Positions 1 through 8,293 of a stretch of 64,000 bases of DNA are shown here, piece by piece (the first letter of the stretch is position 1; every line of letters begins with the position of its first letter). The notes under the pieces were generated by a model, which made no database searches, had not been told where the DNA came from, and worked only from the letters and a program-made list of their open reading frames with translations. This DNA comes from Streptomyces canus. GTDB lineage: Bacteria > Actinomycetota > Actinomycetes > Streptomycetales > Streptomycetaceae. The stretch lies in assembly GCF_030815415.1 (NCBI RefSeq), contig NZ_JAUSWW010000001.1:5642001-5706000 (forward strand), in the 5' to 3' direction. Position numbers and translations under genes: made by a program.

Positions 1-1
1 G

Positions 2-2278
2 GTCACCTGGGCCGTCCCCGCCGACGCCGACGGCACGCCGGCCCGCCCCCGCACCACCCCTGTCGTGCACGCCCCCACGCCCAGTGACGAGCCGCTCGGT
101 GTGCCCGCGCTGCTCATCGCCTCCTTCCCGCTGGACCCCACCCGCCGGCACGCGGCGCCCGGTCCGCTGACCGACTTCGTGGTGCAGCGCGCGGCGGACG
201 CGTACGTCGAACTGCTCGCCGCGTGGCGGCCGGTGACCGTCGGCATCATCGACCTCGTGCCCGGCCCGCTCGGCAAGGGCGAGCTGGACGGGGCCCTGCG
301 GCAGGCGATCCTGGAGCGGCTGCCCCGGACCGCCTTCCTGCCGCCGGCCCTGACCCCCGACCAGGACGACGACCTGCCCGAGGCCCTGCGCCCCAGGGAC
401 GCGGAGGTGGTGGAAGGCGCCGGCGCCGAGACCGTGCGCGTCCTCGCCGAGGTCCTCCCCACGCTCCTCCCCGCCGGTCTCGAACGCCGGGTCGAACTGC
501 GCACCCTCGGCGTCGCCCGGCTCCCGCTCACCGACGCCGTCGACCGGCTGGCCGGGCTGGAGAAGGAGCCGGGCTGGTGGCGCAGCCTGTACGACAGCCT
601 CGCGGGCGTGGACCCGGACCGGCTGTCCGGCCTTCCCGTCCCGCTCGCTGGGGGCACCTCCCAGGCTTTCGGCTCTGGGGGAGGCCGTACGACCATCGGC
701 CCCCGGCAGGTCCTCCTCCCCACCGCCGACAGCGCCGTCATCGACCCGGAGGTGCTCGCCCGGCTCGGCCTCAAGGTCGCCCACCCGGACGCCGCGCACC
801 CCCTGCTGGAGAAGCTCGGCGCGCTCCCCGCCTCCCCGCGTGCGGTGCTGACCACCCCGCAGGTGCGGGCCGCGGTCGCCGCGTCGCTCGACGACGACGG
901 CGGGGCGTGGGAGGAGGACACCCTCGACGCGGAGGAGCTGGCCGACACCGTCCTCGCCCTGGTCCGCGACGCGGGCCTCGAGCCCGGCGACGAGCCCTGG
1001 CTCGGTGCGCTCGCCCTGCCCGACGAGGACGGCGAACCGGCGCCCGCCGGTGAACTCGTCCTCCCCGGCAGCCCGTTCGCGCAGATCATGCGCGAGGGCG
1101 AACTCGCCACCGTGGACGCCGAGCTGGCCGAGCGCTGGGGCGAACAGCCGCTGGCCGCCTGTGGCGTGCTCGCCACCTTCGCGCTGGTCCGCGCCACCGA
1201 CGTGGTCCTGGACCCGGACGAACTGGAGCCGCGCGACGGGGACTTCGCCGAGCCGGACGACCCGGGCTTGCTGGACGCCGTGGACGTGTGGAGCGAGGAC
1301 ATCCTCGACCGCTTCCCCGACTCGCCGGTCCCGCCGGTCGCCACCGAACTGATCGCCGTACGCGATCTGGACCTGGTGGACGAGGAGTGCTGGCCGCAGG
1401 CGCTCGCCCTGCTCGCCCGGCCGCCGCTGCGGGACGCCCTCACCCAGCCGGTGCGGATCCTGCTGCCGGACGGCACCCATGAAGTCGTACGGCCCTACAC
1501 CGCATGGTGGTTGCGGGGGCACCCGGTGCTCGACGGCCGCCGCCCGGCCGGTCTGCTCGCGGCCGGCGGGGACCCGCTGCTGCGAGGCCTGTACGAGGAG
1601 GCGGACGCGGCCGGATTCGACGACGAGCAGGTGCTGCGGGCGCTCGGCGTGCGGACATCGGTGGCCGCGCTGCTGGCGGAGCCGGGCGGGGCGGCGGAGC
1701 TGCTCGACCGCCTCGCCGACCCCTCGCGGGAGGTGACGGGGACCCAGCTGCACGCCCTCTACAGCGCGTTGGCCGACCTGGACCCCGAACAGGTGACCCT
1801 GCCCGACGAGCTGCGGGCCGTCGTCGACGGGCGGGTCCAGGTGGTGGAGGCGGCCGACGCCGTGGTCGTCGACTCACCCGACCTGCTGCCCTTCACCGCG
1901 GGCACGCCGCTGCTGCCGGTGCGTCCGGCGCGCGCCGCCGAGCTGGCGGAACTGTTCCAGGTGCGGCGGCTGAGCGAGTCGGTCACCGGGTCGGTGGACT
2001 CCGAGGGCGCCGAACACGACGTACCGGATCCGGTGCGGGTGCTGCTCGGGTCGCGGACGCCGACGACGTACGTCGAGCACGAGGAACTCGTCGTGGACGG
2101 AGTGGAGTTGGACTGGCGGCTGACCAACGACGGTGTCCTGCACGCCTCGACGCTCGAAGGCGTGGCCGCCGGTCTCGCCTGGGCGGCCGGGCAGTGGCCG
2201 CGTCGTTTCGAGGTCGCGGCGCTGCTGGAAGACCCGTCACGGACGGCGGAGTTGGCCCGCGACCGGTGGTTCGACTGA
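2..2278 (+). CDS. Sacsin/Hsp90-like ATP-binding protein, C-terminal part (5' truncated by window edge)
   Basis: The reading frame is open from base 2, so the gene begins outside the window and the GTG at 65 is probably internal. The visible 758 residues match, from memory, the C-terminal two thirds of the roughly 1000-residue Streptomyces proteins named for a sacsin N-terminal ATP-binding-like (Hsp90-type ATPase) domain; that ATPase domain lies upstream. The visible part is an acidic, soluble, leucine/proline-rich region with no signal peptide or membrane segment. Function is unknown; a chaperone-like role is family inference only. Oddity: between a PVPLA stretch and GRTTIGPRQ the protein carries an extra GGTSQAFGSGG encoded by a palindromic 36-bp repeat (648-683), where I remember relatives having only about two residues. 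Confidence 0.8.
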   Translation, partial: VTWAVPADADGTPARPRTTPVVHAPTPSDEPLGVPALLIASFPLDPTRRHAAPGPLTDFVVQRAADAYVELLAAWRPVTVGIIDLVPGPLGKGELDGALRQAILERLPRTAFLPPALTPDQDDDLPEALRPRDAEVVEGAGAETVRVLAEVLPTLLPAGLERRVELRTLGVARLPLTDAVDRLAGLEKEPGWWRSLYDSLAGVDPDRLSGLPVPLAGGTSQAFGSGGGRTTIGPRQVLLPTADSAVIDPEVLARLGLKVAHPDAAHPLLEKLGALPASPRAVLTTPQVRAAVAASLDDDGGAWEEDTLDAEELADTVLALVRDAGLEPGDEPWLGALALPDEDGEPAPAGELVLPGSPFAQIMREGELATVDAELAERWGEQPLAACGVLATFALVRATDVVLDPDELEPRDGDFAEPDDPGLLDAVDVWSEDILDRFPDSPVPPVATELIAVRDLDLVDEECWPQALALLARPPLRDALTQPVRILLPDGTHEVVRPYTAWWLRGHPVLDGRRPAGLLAAGGDPLLRGLYEEADAAGFDDEQVLRALGVRTSVAALLAEPGGAAELLDRLADPSREVTGTQLHALYSALADLDPEQVTLPDELRAVVDGRVQVVEAADAVVVDSPDLLPFTAGTPLLPVRPARAAELAELFQVRRLSESVTGSVDSEGAEHDVPDPVRVLLGSRTPTTYVEHEELVVDGVELDWRLTNDGVLHASTLEGVAAGLAWAAGQWPRRFEVAALLEDPSRTAELARDRWFD
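648..683 (+). repeat. 36-bp palindromic insert in frame inside a coding gene
   Basis: A G-run/C-run palindrome of the form TGGGGGCACCTCCCA followed by GGCTTTCGGC and TGGGGGAG. It is exactly 12 codons and keeps the host frame open. A second copy, identical at 31 of 36 positions by eye, sits at 38551-38586 in an acyl-CoA dehydrogenase gene. Related inverted copies lie in the intergenic element at 60248-60497. Confidence 0.8.
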
Positions 2279-2325
2279 CCTGTGCGGGTGATCTTTGAAA
2301 AGCTCGCACAAATTTCTCACCATCC

Positions 2326-2384
2326 GTACAACCATTCACTCCCGTCACGAATCTGATCACATGAGTCAACAGACTCCTTGATCA
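2326..2384 (+). promoter_or_regulatory. Conserved leader block, copy 1 (GTACAACC-N20-dyad)
   Basis: GTACAACC at 2326-2333, then 20 nt, then a nested dyad: TGATC (2354-2358), GAGTC (2363-2367), loop AACA, GACTC (2372-2376), GATCA (2380-2384). The same 59-nt arrangement, with identical spacing, precedes the third paralogue at 4375-4433. ACAACC with a downstream TCTGA could be an ECF-sigma-type -35/-10 pair, and the dyad an operator or leader hairpin. That reading is inference; the conservation is seen. Confidence 0.65.
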
Positions 2385-2457
2385 CTTGGGCCCCGACGTG
2401 TAGGCGATCGCCGTGGGGGACGACGACCGTCGGGGCCCTTCTCCATACGGGGATCGC

Positions 2458-3225
2458 ATGCGTATACGAGCCATCGGGGCTGCCGTCACCGGCGCCCTGG
2501 CCCTGTCCGCCTTCGCTGTGCCTGCCGCGCAGGCGGACGGCAGCCTGGGTGACACCAAGATCACCAAGGTTGTCGTCGACGGCGACAACAAGGTGTCTGT
2601 CGGCACCTCGGCCGCGAAGACCATCAAGGTCAGCGTGACGGCCACGGACAACTCGGGCATCGCCGGCGCCGAGGAGTTCGACCTGATCGGCCCCGGCACG
2701 GGCTACCTGTCGACCGGCAAGCCGACCTGCACGGCCGCCAGCGCCACCACCTCGACCTGCACCGCGTCGGTGACGGTGGACTCGCAGACGGACTACCTCA
2801 GCAACGCCAGCGCCGGCACGTGGTACGTCAACGCGTGGATCGACGCCAACGACGACGACTACGTCTGGAAGGACAAGGCCGGGTCCTTCAAGTTCCAGCG
2901 TGCCGCCAAGCTCACGGCGAACGCCTCGCCGGAGCCGGTGAAGAAGGGCAAGACCATCACGGTCACCGGCAAGCTGATCCGGGCCGACTGGGAGGCCTAC
3001 CCGCTTCCCAAGTACGTCAACTACGCCAGTCAGTCGGTGAAGCTGCAGTTCCGTAAGAAGAGCTCCAGCACGTACACCACGGTCAAGACCATCAAGTCGA
3101 ACGCGTCGGGCAACCTGAGCACCACGGTCAAGGCGTCGGTCGACGGCTACTTCCGCTACTCCTTCGCGGGCACGACGACCACCGTGGCGGTCAACGCCAC
3201 CGGTGACCTCATCGACGTGAAGTAG
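2458..3225 (+). CDS. Secreted protein, paralogue 1 of 3 (DUF5707-like)
   Basis: A 255-residue protein. The start is the ATG at 2458, about 6 nt after GGGGAT; it gives a Sec signal peptide ending VPAAQA (cleavage near residue 26). The mature protein has a variable N-terminal beta-rich part with two cysteines (about residues 85-105) and a conserved C-terminal domain from NASPEPVKKGKTITVTGKL to the end. That domain recurs in the next two genes and looks like a small Ig-like beta sandwich. I recall such proteins as DUF5707, function unknown, found in Streptomyces. It opens a tandem trio; a hairpin 29 nt after the stop separates it from paralogue 2, and its leader matches that of paralogue 3. Confidence 0.8.
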   Translation: MRIRAIGAAVTGALALSAFAVPAAQADGSLGDTKITKVVVDGDNKVSVGTSAAKTIKVSVTATDNSGIAGAEEFDLIGPGTGYLSTGKPTCTAASATTSTCTASVTVDSQTDYLSNASAGTWYVNAWIDANDDDYVWKDKAGSFKFQRAAKLTANASPEPVKKGKTITVTGKLIRADWEAYPLPKYVNYASQSVKLQFRKKSSSTYTTVKTIKSNASGNLSTTVKASVDGYFRYSFAGTTTTVAVNATGDLIDVK

Positions 3226-3253
3226 GCGCAGCGGTCCCCGCACCATCCCACCG

Positions 3254-3274
3254 GGTCCCGGAGTGTCCGGGGCC
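3254..3274 (+). terminator. Hairpin between paralogues 1 and 2
   Basis: GGTCCCGGA (3254-3262), loop GTG, TCCGGGGCC (3266-3274): a 9-bp stem with one G-U pair. It lies 35 nt before the next start, so it could be a terminator or attenuator that lets some transcription reach paralogue 2, which lacks its own copy of the conserved leader. Confidence 0.5.
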
Positions 3275-3309
3275 TGGTACCTCCCACACTCTCTTCCTTG
3301 AGGAAACAC

Positions 3310-4233
3310 ATGCGTATTCGCGCCACCGTGGCCGCCGTCTCCGGCGCCCTGGCCCTGTCCGCCCTCGCTGTTCCGGCCGCGCAGGCGGACACGTCCCGGA
3401 CCTCTGACGCCTCCGGCGTCCACGCCGTCGCCCAGGCCGCCTCGGGCAAGTCCACGTTCGCCGCCGCCGTGGACGGCACCCCCTACGCCCTCGACGCCTC
3501 CTTCTCCAACGTGAAGGTCAACAAGGGCAAGAACATCGTCGTCGGCACCACCAGCGTCGTGAAGGTGCCGGTCTCCTTCACGCTGACCCACGGCGCGGAC
3601 GTCGACATCGACGCCGCGGACTTCTTCGCCGGCGTCGAGCTGTACAAGGGCGAGGACTTCTACACGTCCGAGTTCTGGTACGACAGCTCCGACGCGACCT
3701 GCACGGACTCCTCCGCCACGGTCGCCGCCTGCACGGCCACCATCGCCGTCGACCCGGCTCCGGGCGACCCGGAGTGGAGCCTGCTGAACTCGGACGCCGG
3801 CACCTGGAAGGCGGCCGGCTTCGCGGTCGCGTTCAACGGCGAGGACCCGGAGAACCCGAACCTGGACAACGTCGGTGTCGCCGTCACCGACAAGGCCGCC
3901 GCCCCCAAGGTGCAGCGCCTGTCGAAGCTGACGGTCAACGCCTCGCCGGAGCCGGTGAAGAAGGGCAAGACCATCACGGTCACCGGCAAGCTCTCCCGCG
4001 CCAACTGGGACACCGACAAGTACGCCGGCTACAGCAGCCAGTCGGTGAAGCTCCAGTTCCGCAAGAAGAGCTCCAGCACCTACACCACGGTCAAGACCAT
4101 CAAGTCGAACTCGACCGGCAACCTGAGCACCACGGTCAAGGCCTCGGCCGACGGCTACTTCCGCTACTCCTTCGCGGGCACCACGACCACCCCGGCGGTC
4201 AACGCCACGGGTGACTTCGTCGACGTGAAGTAA
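3310..4233 (+). CDS. Secreted protein, paralogue 2 of 3 (DUF5707-like)
   Basis: A 307-residue protein. The ATG at 3310 is preceded by TTGAGGAAAC, a good ribosome site; the in-frame TTG at 3298 overlaps that site and is unlikely. The signal peptide ends VPAAQA. The N-terminal part is about 40 residues longer than in paralogue 1, acidic, with two cysteines (TCTD and AACTA). The C-terminal domain begins NASPEPVKKGKTITVTGKL, and its DNA is nearly identical to paralogue 1 for about 45 bp there. That suggests recent duplication or gene conversion confined to the conserved domain. Function unknown. A strong terminator follows. Confidence 0.8.
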   Translation: MRIRATVAAVSGALALSALAVPAAQADTSRTSDASGVHAVAQAASGKSTFAAAVDGTPYALDASFSNVKVNKGKNIVVGTTSVVKVPVSFTLTHGADVDIDAADFFAGVELYKGEDFYTSEFWYDSSDATCTDSSATVAACTATIAVDPAPGDPEWSLLNSDAGTWKAAGFAVAFNGEDPENPNLDNVGVAVTDKAAAPKVQRLSKLTVNASPEPVKKGKTITVTGKLSRANWDTDKYAGYSSQSVKLQFRKKSSSTYTTVKTIKSNSTGNLSTTVKASADGYFRYSFAGTTTTPAVNATGDFVDVK

Positions 4234-4249
4234 GCAGAGCCCCTACGAC

Positions 4250-4282
4250 ACGCCGGTCCCGGAAGCCGTCCGGGGCCGGCGT
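4250..4282 (+). terminator. Terminator after paralogue 2
   Basis: A 14-bp stem (4250-4263 with 4269-4282, one G-U pair) around the 5-nt loop AGCCG, 16 nt after the stop codon. Its core CGGTCCCGGA/TCCGGGGCCG resembles the hairpin after paralogue 1, so the terminator was probably duplicated with the gene. Confidence 0.7.
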
Positions 4283-4374
4283 TCGTGCTTGGTCATACGG
4301 AGCCCAACGGATTCCCTCGGAATCTCTCCAAGATTCAAGCATTGTGCAGGCTAGGACAAAATCCGGACCCACCC

Positions 4375-4433
4375 GTACAACCTCTCCCAGGGGTCACGGA
4401 TCTGATCGCGTGAGTCAACAGACTCCTAGATCA
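4375..4433 (+). promoter_or_regulatory. Conserved leader block, copy 2 (GTACAACC-N20-dyad)
   Basis: GTACAACC at 4375-4382, 20 nt, then TGATC (4403-4407), GAGTC (4412-4416), AACA, GACTC (4421-4425), GATCA (4429-4433). Length and spacing equal copy 1 at 2326-2384, while the bases between the conserved blocks differ. This fits selection on these elements rather than very recent copying. The paralogue 3 start codon lies 22 nt downstream. Confidence 0.65.
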
Positions 4434-4455
4434 CTTCTCCCCCTGGGGAACGCAC

Positions 4456-5268
4456 ATGCGCAACAGAGCCACTCTGGCCGCCGTCTCCGCCGTGACCGGC
4501 GCCCTGGCGCTCACCGCCCTCGCCGTGCCGGCCGCGCAGGCCGCCACGACCGCCGGGCCCGCCGTCACCTTCTCCGAGCTCAAGGTGAACAGCGGAAAGA
4601 ACATCGTGGTCGGCACCACGACCCAGGTCACGGTCTCCGCGACGTACACCGTGACCAAGCCCGCGGACCTGGCCGCCGACTCCTTCCAGACCGGTCCCGT
4701 CCTCTACCGTGGCGACACCCTCGGCCTGGACTCCGACGACCTCCTCCTCGGCGACGACCCCGGCACCTGCACGGCGTCCTCCTCGACGGTCCTGAAGTGC
4801 ACGGCGAAGATCCAGTTCCGTCCCGACTCCACCGATGAGGAGGGCGACCTCGTCAACGCCGAGGCGGGCAGCTGGAAGCTGGGCGCCCTCGCGGCCGGCG
4901 ACAACGGCGGGCTCACCTGGCAGGGAGGCCTCGGCACCACCAAGCTCCAGCGCAAGTCCACCCTCACCGTCAACGCCTCCCCTGAGCCGGTGAAGAAGGG
5001 CAAGACCATCACGGTCACCGGGAAGCTCTCCCGCGCCAACTGGGAGACCAACAAGTACGCGGGCTACGCGAGCCAGTACGTCAAGCTCCAGTTCCGCAAG
5101 GCGGGCACGACCACCTACACCACGGTCAAGACCATCAAGACCAGTTCCACCGGCACCCTCAGCACCACGGTCACGGCCTCGGCCGACGGCTACTACCGCT
5201 ACAGCTTCGCGGGCACGACGACGACCCCGGCAGTGAGCGCAACGGGCGACTACATAGACGTCCAGTAG
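4456..5268 (+). CDS. Secreted protein, paralogue 3 of 3 (DUF5707-like)
   Basis: A 270-residue protein with ATG at 4456 after GGGGAAC. The signal peptide ends VPAAQAA. The layout matches its two upstream paralogues: a variable N-terminal half containing one CTASSSTVLKC cysteine pair, then the conserved NASPEPVKKGKTITVTGKL domain ending GDYIDVQ. The variable halves align only in the stretch NSGKNIVVGTTTQV, shared with paralogue 2 (NKGKNIVVGTTSVV). It has its own copy of the conserved leader and a perfect terminator 1 nt after the stop. An exported surface or binding role is inferred from the signal peptide only. Confidence 0.8.
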   Translation: MRNRATLAAVSAVTGALALTALAVPAAQAATTAGPAVTFSELKVNSGKNIVVGTTTQVTVSATYTVTKPADLAADSFQTGPVLYRGDTLGLDSDDLLLGDDPGTCTASSSTVLKCTAKIQFRPDSTDEEGDLVNAEAGSWKLGALAAGDNGGLTWQGGLGTTKLQRKSTLTVNASPEPVKKGKTITVTGKLSRANWETNKYAGYASQYVKLQFRKAGTTTYTTVKTIKTSSTGTLSTTVTASADGYYRYSFAGTTTTPAVSATGDYIDVQ

Positions 5269-5269
5269 A

Positions 5270-5287
5270 GCGCCCCGTAAGGGGCGC
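5270..5287 (+). terminator. Terminator after paralogue 3
   Basis: Perfect hairpin GCGCCCC (5270-5276), loop GTAA, GGGGCGC (5281-5287), directly behind the stop codon. It fuses into the common Streptomyces repeat that starts AGGGGCGCGGGG. Confidence 0.75.
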
Positions 5288-5338
5288 GGGGCTGTATTCA
5301 TTTGCGGCTACCGCCGCGCGGGCGCGACCAGCCACAAC
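5280..5338 (+). repeat. Streptomyces intergenic repeat, split variant
   Basis: Begins AGGGGCGCGGGG and ends GCGCGACCAGCCAC like the copies at 37845 and 63455. The usual AACT centre is replaced here by about 30 bp including CGGCTACCGCCGCGCGG. It lies between the convergent ends of paralogue 3 and the P-type ATPase. Confidence 0.6.
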
Positions 5339-5387
5339 GGCGCCGCACCCGGCACACAACAGCAGCCCCCACCCATCCAGCCAAGCG

Positions 5388-7784
5388 CTAAGCGGGTACG
5401 CGGCGGTCGATCCACCTCCATGTGAACTCCAGGACGGCCGCCGCCACCACCGAGATGCCCACCGCGATCCACGGCATCGTCACCCCCACCAGCCGCAGCG
5501 CGAAGAAGTCCTGCAACGACGGCACCACCAGCACCAGCAGGAACCCCGCGCCCATCGACGCCACCAGCGCCACCCGCCACCACGTGTAGGGCCGGGCGAT
5601 GATCGCCAGCACCCACATCGAGATCAGGAACAGGGTCAGCGTGGCGACGCTCGTCTCCGCGTCCAGCGCGTCCCTGCCCGTGTAGTAGTGACGGGCGATC
5701 AGATACGTCACGAAGGTCGCGATCCCGGCCAGCAGCCCGCCGGGGATGGCGTACCGCATGACCCGTCGCACGAAGTGGGGTTTCGCCCGTTCCGTGTTGG
5801 GCGCGAGGGCGAGGAAGAAGGCCGGGACACCGATCGTCAGGGTGGACAGCAGCGTCAGGTGCCTCGGCAGGAAGGGGTACTCCACCCGCCAGCACACCAC
5901 CAGCACCGCCAGCAGTACCGAGTACACCGTCTTCACCAGGAACAGCGTCGCCACCCGCGTGATGTTCCCGATGACCCGGCGCCCCTCCGCGACCACCGAG
6001 GGCAGTGTCGCGAAGCTGTTGTTGAGCAGCACGATCTGCGCCACCGCCCGGGTCGCCTCGGAGCCGGAGCCCATCGACACCCCGATGTCGGCGTCCTTCA
6101 GCGCGAGGACGTCATTGACTCCGTCGCCCGTCATCGCGACCGTGTGTCCGTGGGACTGGAGCGCGCCCACCATGTCCCGCTTCTGCTGCGGGGTGACCCG
6201 CCCGAACACCGTGCCCTCGTCGAGGGCCTTCGCCATGCCCTCCTTGTCGGCGGGCAGGGCGCGCGCGTCGACGGTCGCCCCGGTCAGCCCGAGCTTCCCG
6301 GCCACCGCGCCCACCGACACCGCGTTGTCGCCGGAGATGACCTTGGCCCGCACGTTCTGCTCGGCGAAGTACCGCAGGGTGTCGGCAGCGTCGGGCCGCA
6401 GCCGCTGCTCCAAGGCGACGAGGGCGGTGGCCCGTGAGCCCTGGGCCACCTCCGCCTCGTCCAGGTTCCGCACGGCCCGTGTCAGGAGCAGTACCCGCAG
6501 GCCCTGCTCATTGAGCCGCTCGGTCTCGGCGAGGGCGGGGTCGTCCGCCGCGAGCAGCACGTCGGGCGCCCCCAGCAGCCATGTGCTCGACTCCCCGTTG
6601 CCCTCGCTGAGGGTCGCCCCGCTGAACTTGCGGGCGGAGGAGAAGGGCAGCGACTCGGTGCAGCGCCAGTCCTCGGCGTCCGGGTAGGCGTCGATGATCG
6701 CCTGGAGGGACGCGTTGGGCCGCGGATCCGATTCGCCGAGGGCGCCCAGCACCTTGCGCACATACGACTCGTCGCTGCCGTTCAGCGGCCGCAGCTCCGT
6801 GACGTCCATGCCGCCCTCGGTCAGCGTGCCCGTCTTGTCGAGGCAGACCGTGTCGACGCGGGCGAGACCCTCGATGGCCGGCAACTCCTGGACGAGGCAC
6901 TGTTTTCGGCCAAGTCGGATGACCCCTATCGCGAAGGCGACGGACGTCAGCAGGACGAGCCCCTCGGGCACCATCGGGACGATGCCGCCGACCGTGCGGG
7001 CGATGGACTCCTTGAGGTCGTTGCTCTTGACGACGAGTTGGGTGATGACCAGGCCGGTCGCGGCCGGGATCATCATCCAGGTCACGTACTTGAGGATCGT
7101 GGAGATGCCGGAGCGCAGCTCGGAGTGGACGAGGGTGAACCGGGAGGCCTCCTCGGCGAGTTGGGCGGCGTACGCCTCGCGCCCCACCTTGGTCGCCCGG
7201 AACGCCCCGCCGCCCGCGACGACGAAGCTGCCGGACATGACCTTGTCCCCGGGCTGCTTGACCACGGGGTCGGCCTCGCCGGTGAGCAGTGACTCGTCGA
7301 TCTCGAGACCGTCGGCCTCGACGCACACCCCGTCCACGACGGCCTTGTCGCCGGGCCCGATCTCGATGAGGTCGTCCAGCACGATGTCGGAGGTGCCGAC
7401 CTCCAGGGCCACCCCGTCCCGCCGTACCGTCGGCCTGGCCTCGCCGATCACCGCGAGGGAGTCGAGGGTCTTCTTCGCCCGCCACTCCTGGATGATGCCG
7501 ATACCGGTGTTGGCGATGATCACGTACCCGAACAGGCTGTCCTGGAACGGCGCGACGAACAGCATGACCAGCCAGAGCACGCCGATGATCGCGTTGAACC
7601 GGGTGAAGACATTGGCGCGGACGATGTCGGCCATCGACCGGCTGTTGCGCACCGGGACGTCGTTGACCTGACCGCTCGCGATCCGCTCGGCCACCTCGGC
7701 GGCGGAGAGCCCGGTCGCCGGCGTGGCGGGGACGGGAACGGGATGCACAGGATCGAGTTCGGCGCCCGCGTCGATGTGCGTCAT
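5388..7784 (-). CDS. P-type cation-transporting ATPase, CtpE-like
   Basis: A 798-residue membrane protein with the full set of P-type motifs: TGE (168-170, actuator), PEGL in the ion-path helix (273-276), the phosphorylated Asp in DKTGT (316-320) and TGDGVND (552-558). It has about ten membrane spans, with a C-terminal group of six. The PEGL motif and lack of heavy-metal-binding N-terminal domains place it nearest the actinobacterial CtpE group, which in mycobacteria supports calcium uptake; the ion here is inferred. The ATG at 7784 precedes a soluble N-terminus. A small DUF2530 membrane protein is encoded upstream on the same strand (gap 113 nt). Confidence 0.9.
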   Translation of the reverse strand: MTHIDAGAELDPVHPVPVPATPATGLSAAEVAERIASGQVNDVPVRNSRSMADIVRANVFTRFNAIIGVLWLVMLFVAPFQDSLFGYVIIANTGIGIIQEWRAKKTLDSLAVIGEARPTVRRDGVALEVGTSDIVLDDLIEIGPGDKAVVDGVCVEADGLEIDESLLTGEADPVVKQPGDKVMSGSFVVAGGGAFRATKVGREAYAAQLAEEASRFTLVHSELRSGISTILKYVTWMMIPAATGLVITQLVVKSNDLKESIARTVGGIVPMVPEGLVLLTSVAFAIGVIRLGRKQCLVQELPAIEGLARVDTVCLDKTGTLTEGGMDVTELRPLNGSDESYVRKVLGALGESDPRPNASLQAIIDAYPDAEDWRCTESLPFSSARKFSGATLSEGNGESSTWLLGAPDVLLAADDPALAETERLNEQGLRVLLLTRAVRNLDEAEVAQGSRATALVALEQRLRPDAADTLRYFAEQNVRAKVISGDNAVSVGAVAGKLGLTGATVDARALPADKEGMAKALDEGTVFGRVTPQQKRDMVGALQSHGHTVAMTGDGVNDVLALKDADIGVSMGSGSEATRAVAQIVLLNNSFATLPSVVAEGRRVIGNITRVATLFLVKTVYSVLLAVLVVCWRVEYPFLPRHLTLLSTLTIGVPAFFLALAPNTERAKPHFVRRVMRYAIPGGLLAGIATFVTYLIARHYYTGRDALDAETSVATLTLFLISMWVLAIIARPYTWWRVALVASMGAGFLLVLVVPSLQDFFALRLVGVTMPWIAVGISVVAAAVLEFTWRWIDRRVPA

Positions 7785-7897
7785 GCGTTTGACGGTACGT
7801 GCGGATTTACGGCTTCACACGCCGAGTGGCCGGAAGATCCGACCTGGGGAGGACGGACCGGCGGGGGGAGTGGTGCCGTGGTCGTACGGGATGCCCC

Positions 7898-8176
7898 TCA
7901 CTCCGCGGCAGGAGTCTCGGCGTCCTCGGCCGCTGCCGCCGCCCGCTTGATGGCGGTGTCGCGCTTCTTGACGAAGTAGACGCCGTACAGTCCCAGCCCG
8001 GTGCCGGCCAGGCAGGTCCACACCCACCAGGCGTGTCCGCGGTCGTCGAACCAGCCGTAGAAGGGGAGCTGGACGAGGAAGAGGACGAACCAGAGGATCG
8101 TGCCGCCGATGATGGTCGGCACGATGGGCCCCTCCAGGGGCTCGGGTGCCTCGTGCTTGGGGGTCCACTTCGCCAT
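7898..8176 (-). CDS. DUF2530 small membrane protein
   Basis: A 92-residue protein with a short charged N-terminus (MAKWTPKHEAPEPLEGP), two membrane spans (about 18-40 and 47-68) separated by an aromatic loop containing DDRGHAWW, and a basic then acidic cytoplasmic tail. This matches the DUF2530 family of actinobacteria, function unknown. It is transcribed away from the purine permease gene and towards the P-type ATPase gene. Confidence 0.8.
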   Translation of the reverse strand: MAKWTPKHEAPEPLEGPIVPTIIGGTILWFVLFLVQLPFYGWFDDRGHAWWVWTCLAGTGLGLYGVYFVKKRDTAIKRAAAAAEDAETPAAE

Positions 8177-8293
8177 GGAGCACAGCTTACGAGGCGATCA
8201 GTTCTACGCGCGGAGATGGTGGAGCGGCGCCTTATATGTTCATACTGAAACGGTTTGCCTCTGACCACTTCTCATCGTAGGAAAAACCAAAAC

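Noticed and set aside
8210..8293. Possible purine riboswitch before the nucleobase permease
   Set aside because: The AT-rich leader is short and I cannot find the conserved three-way-junction elements of the purine aptamer.
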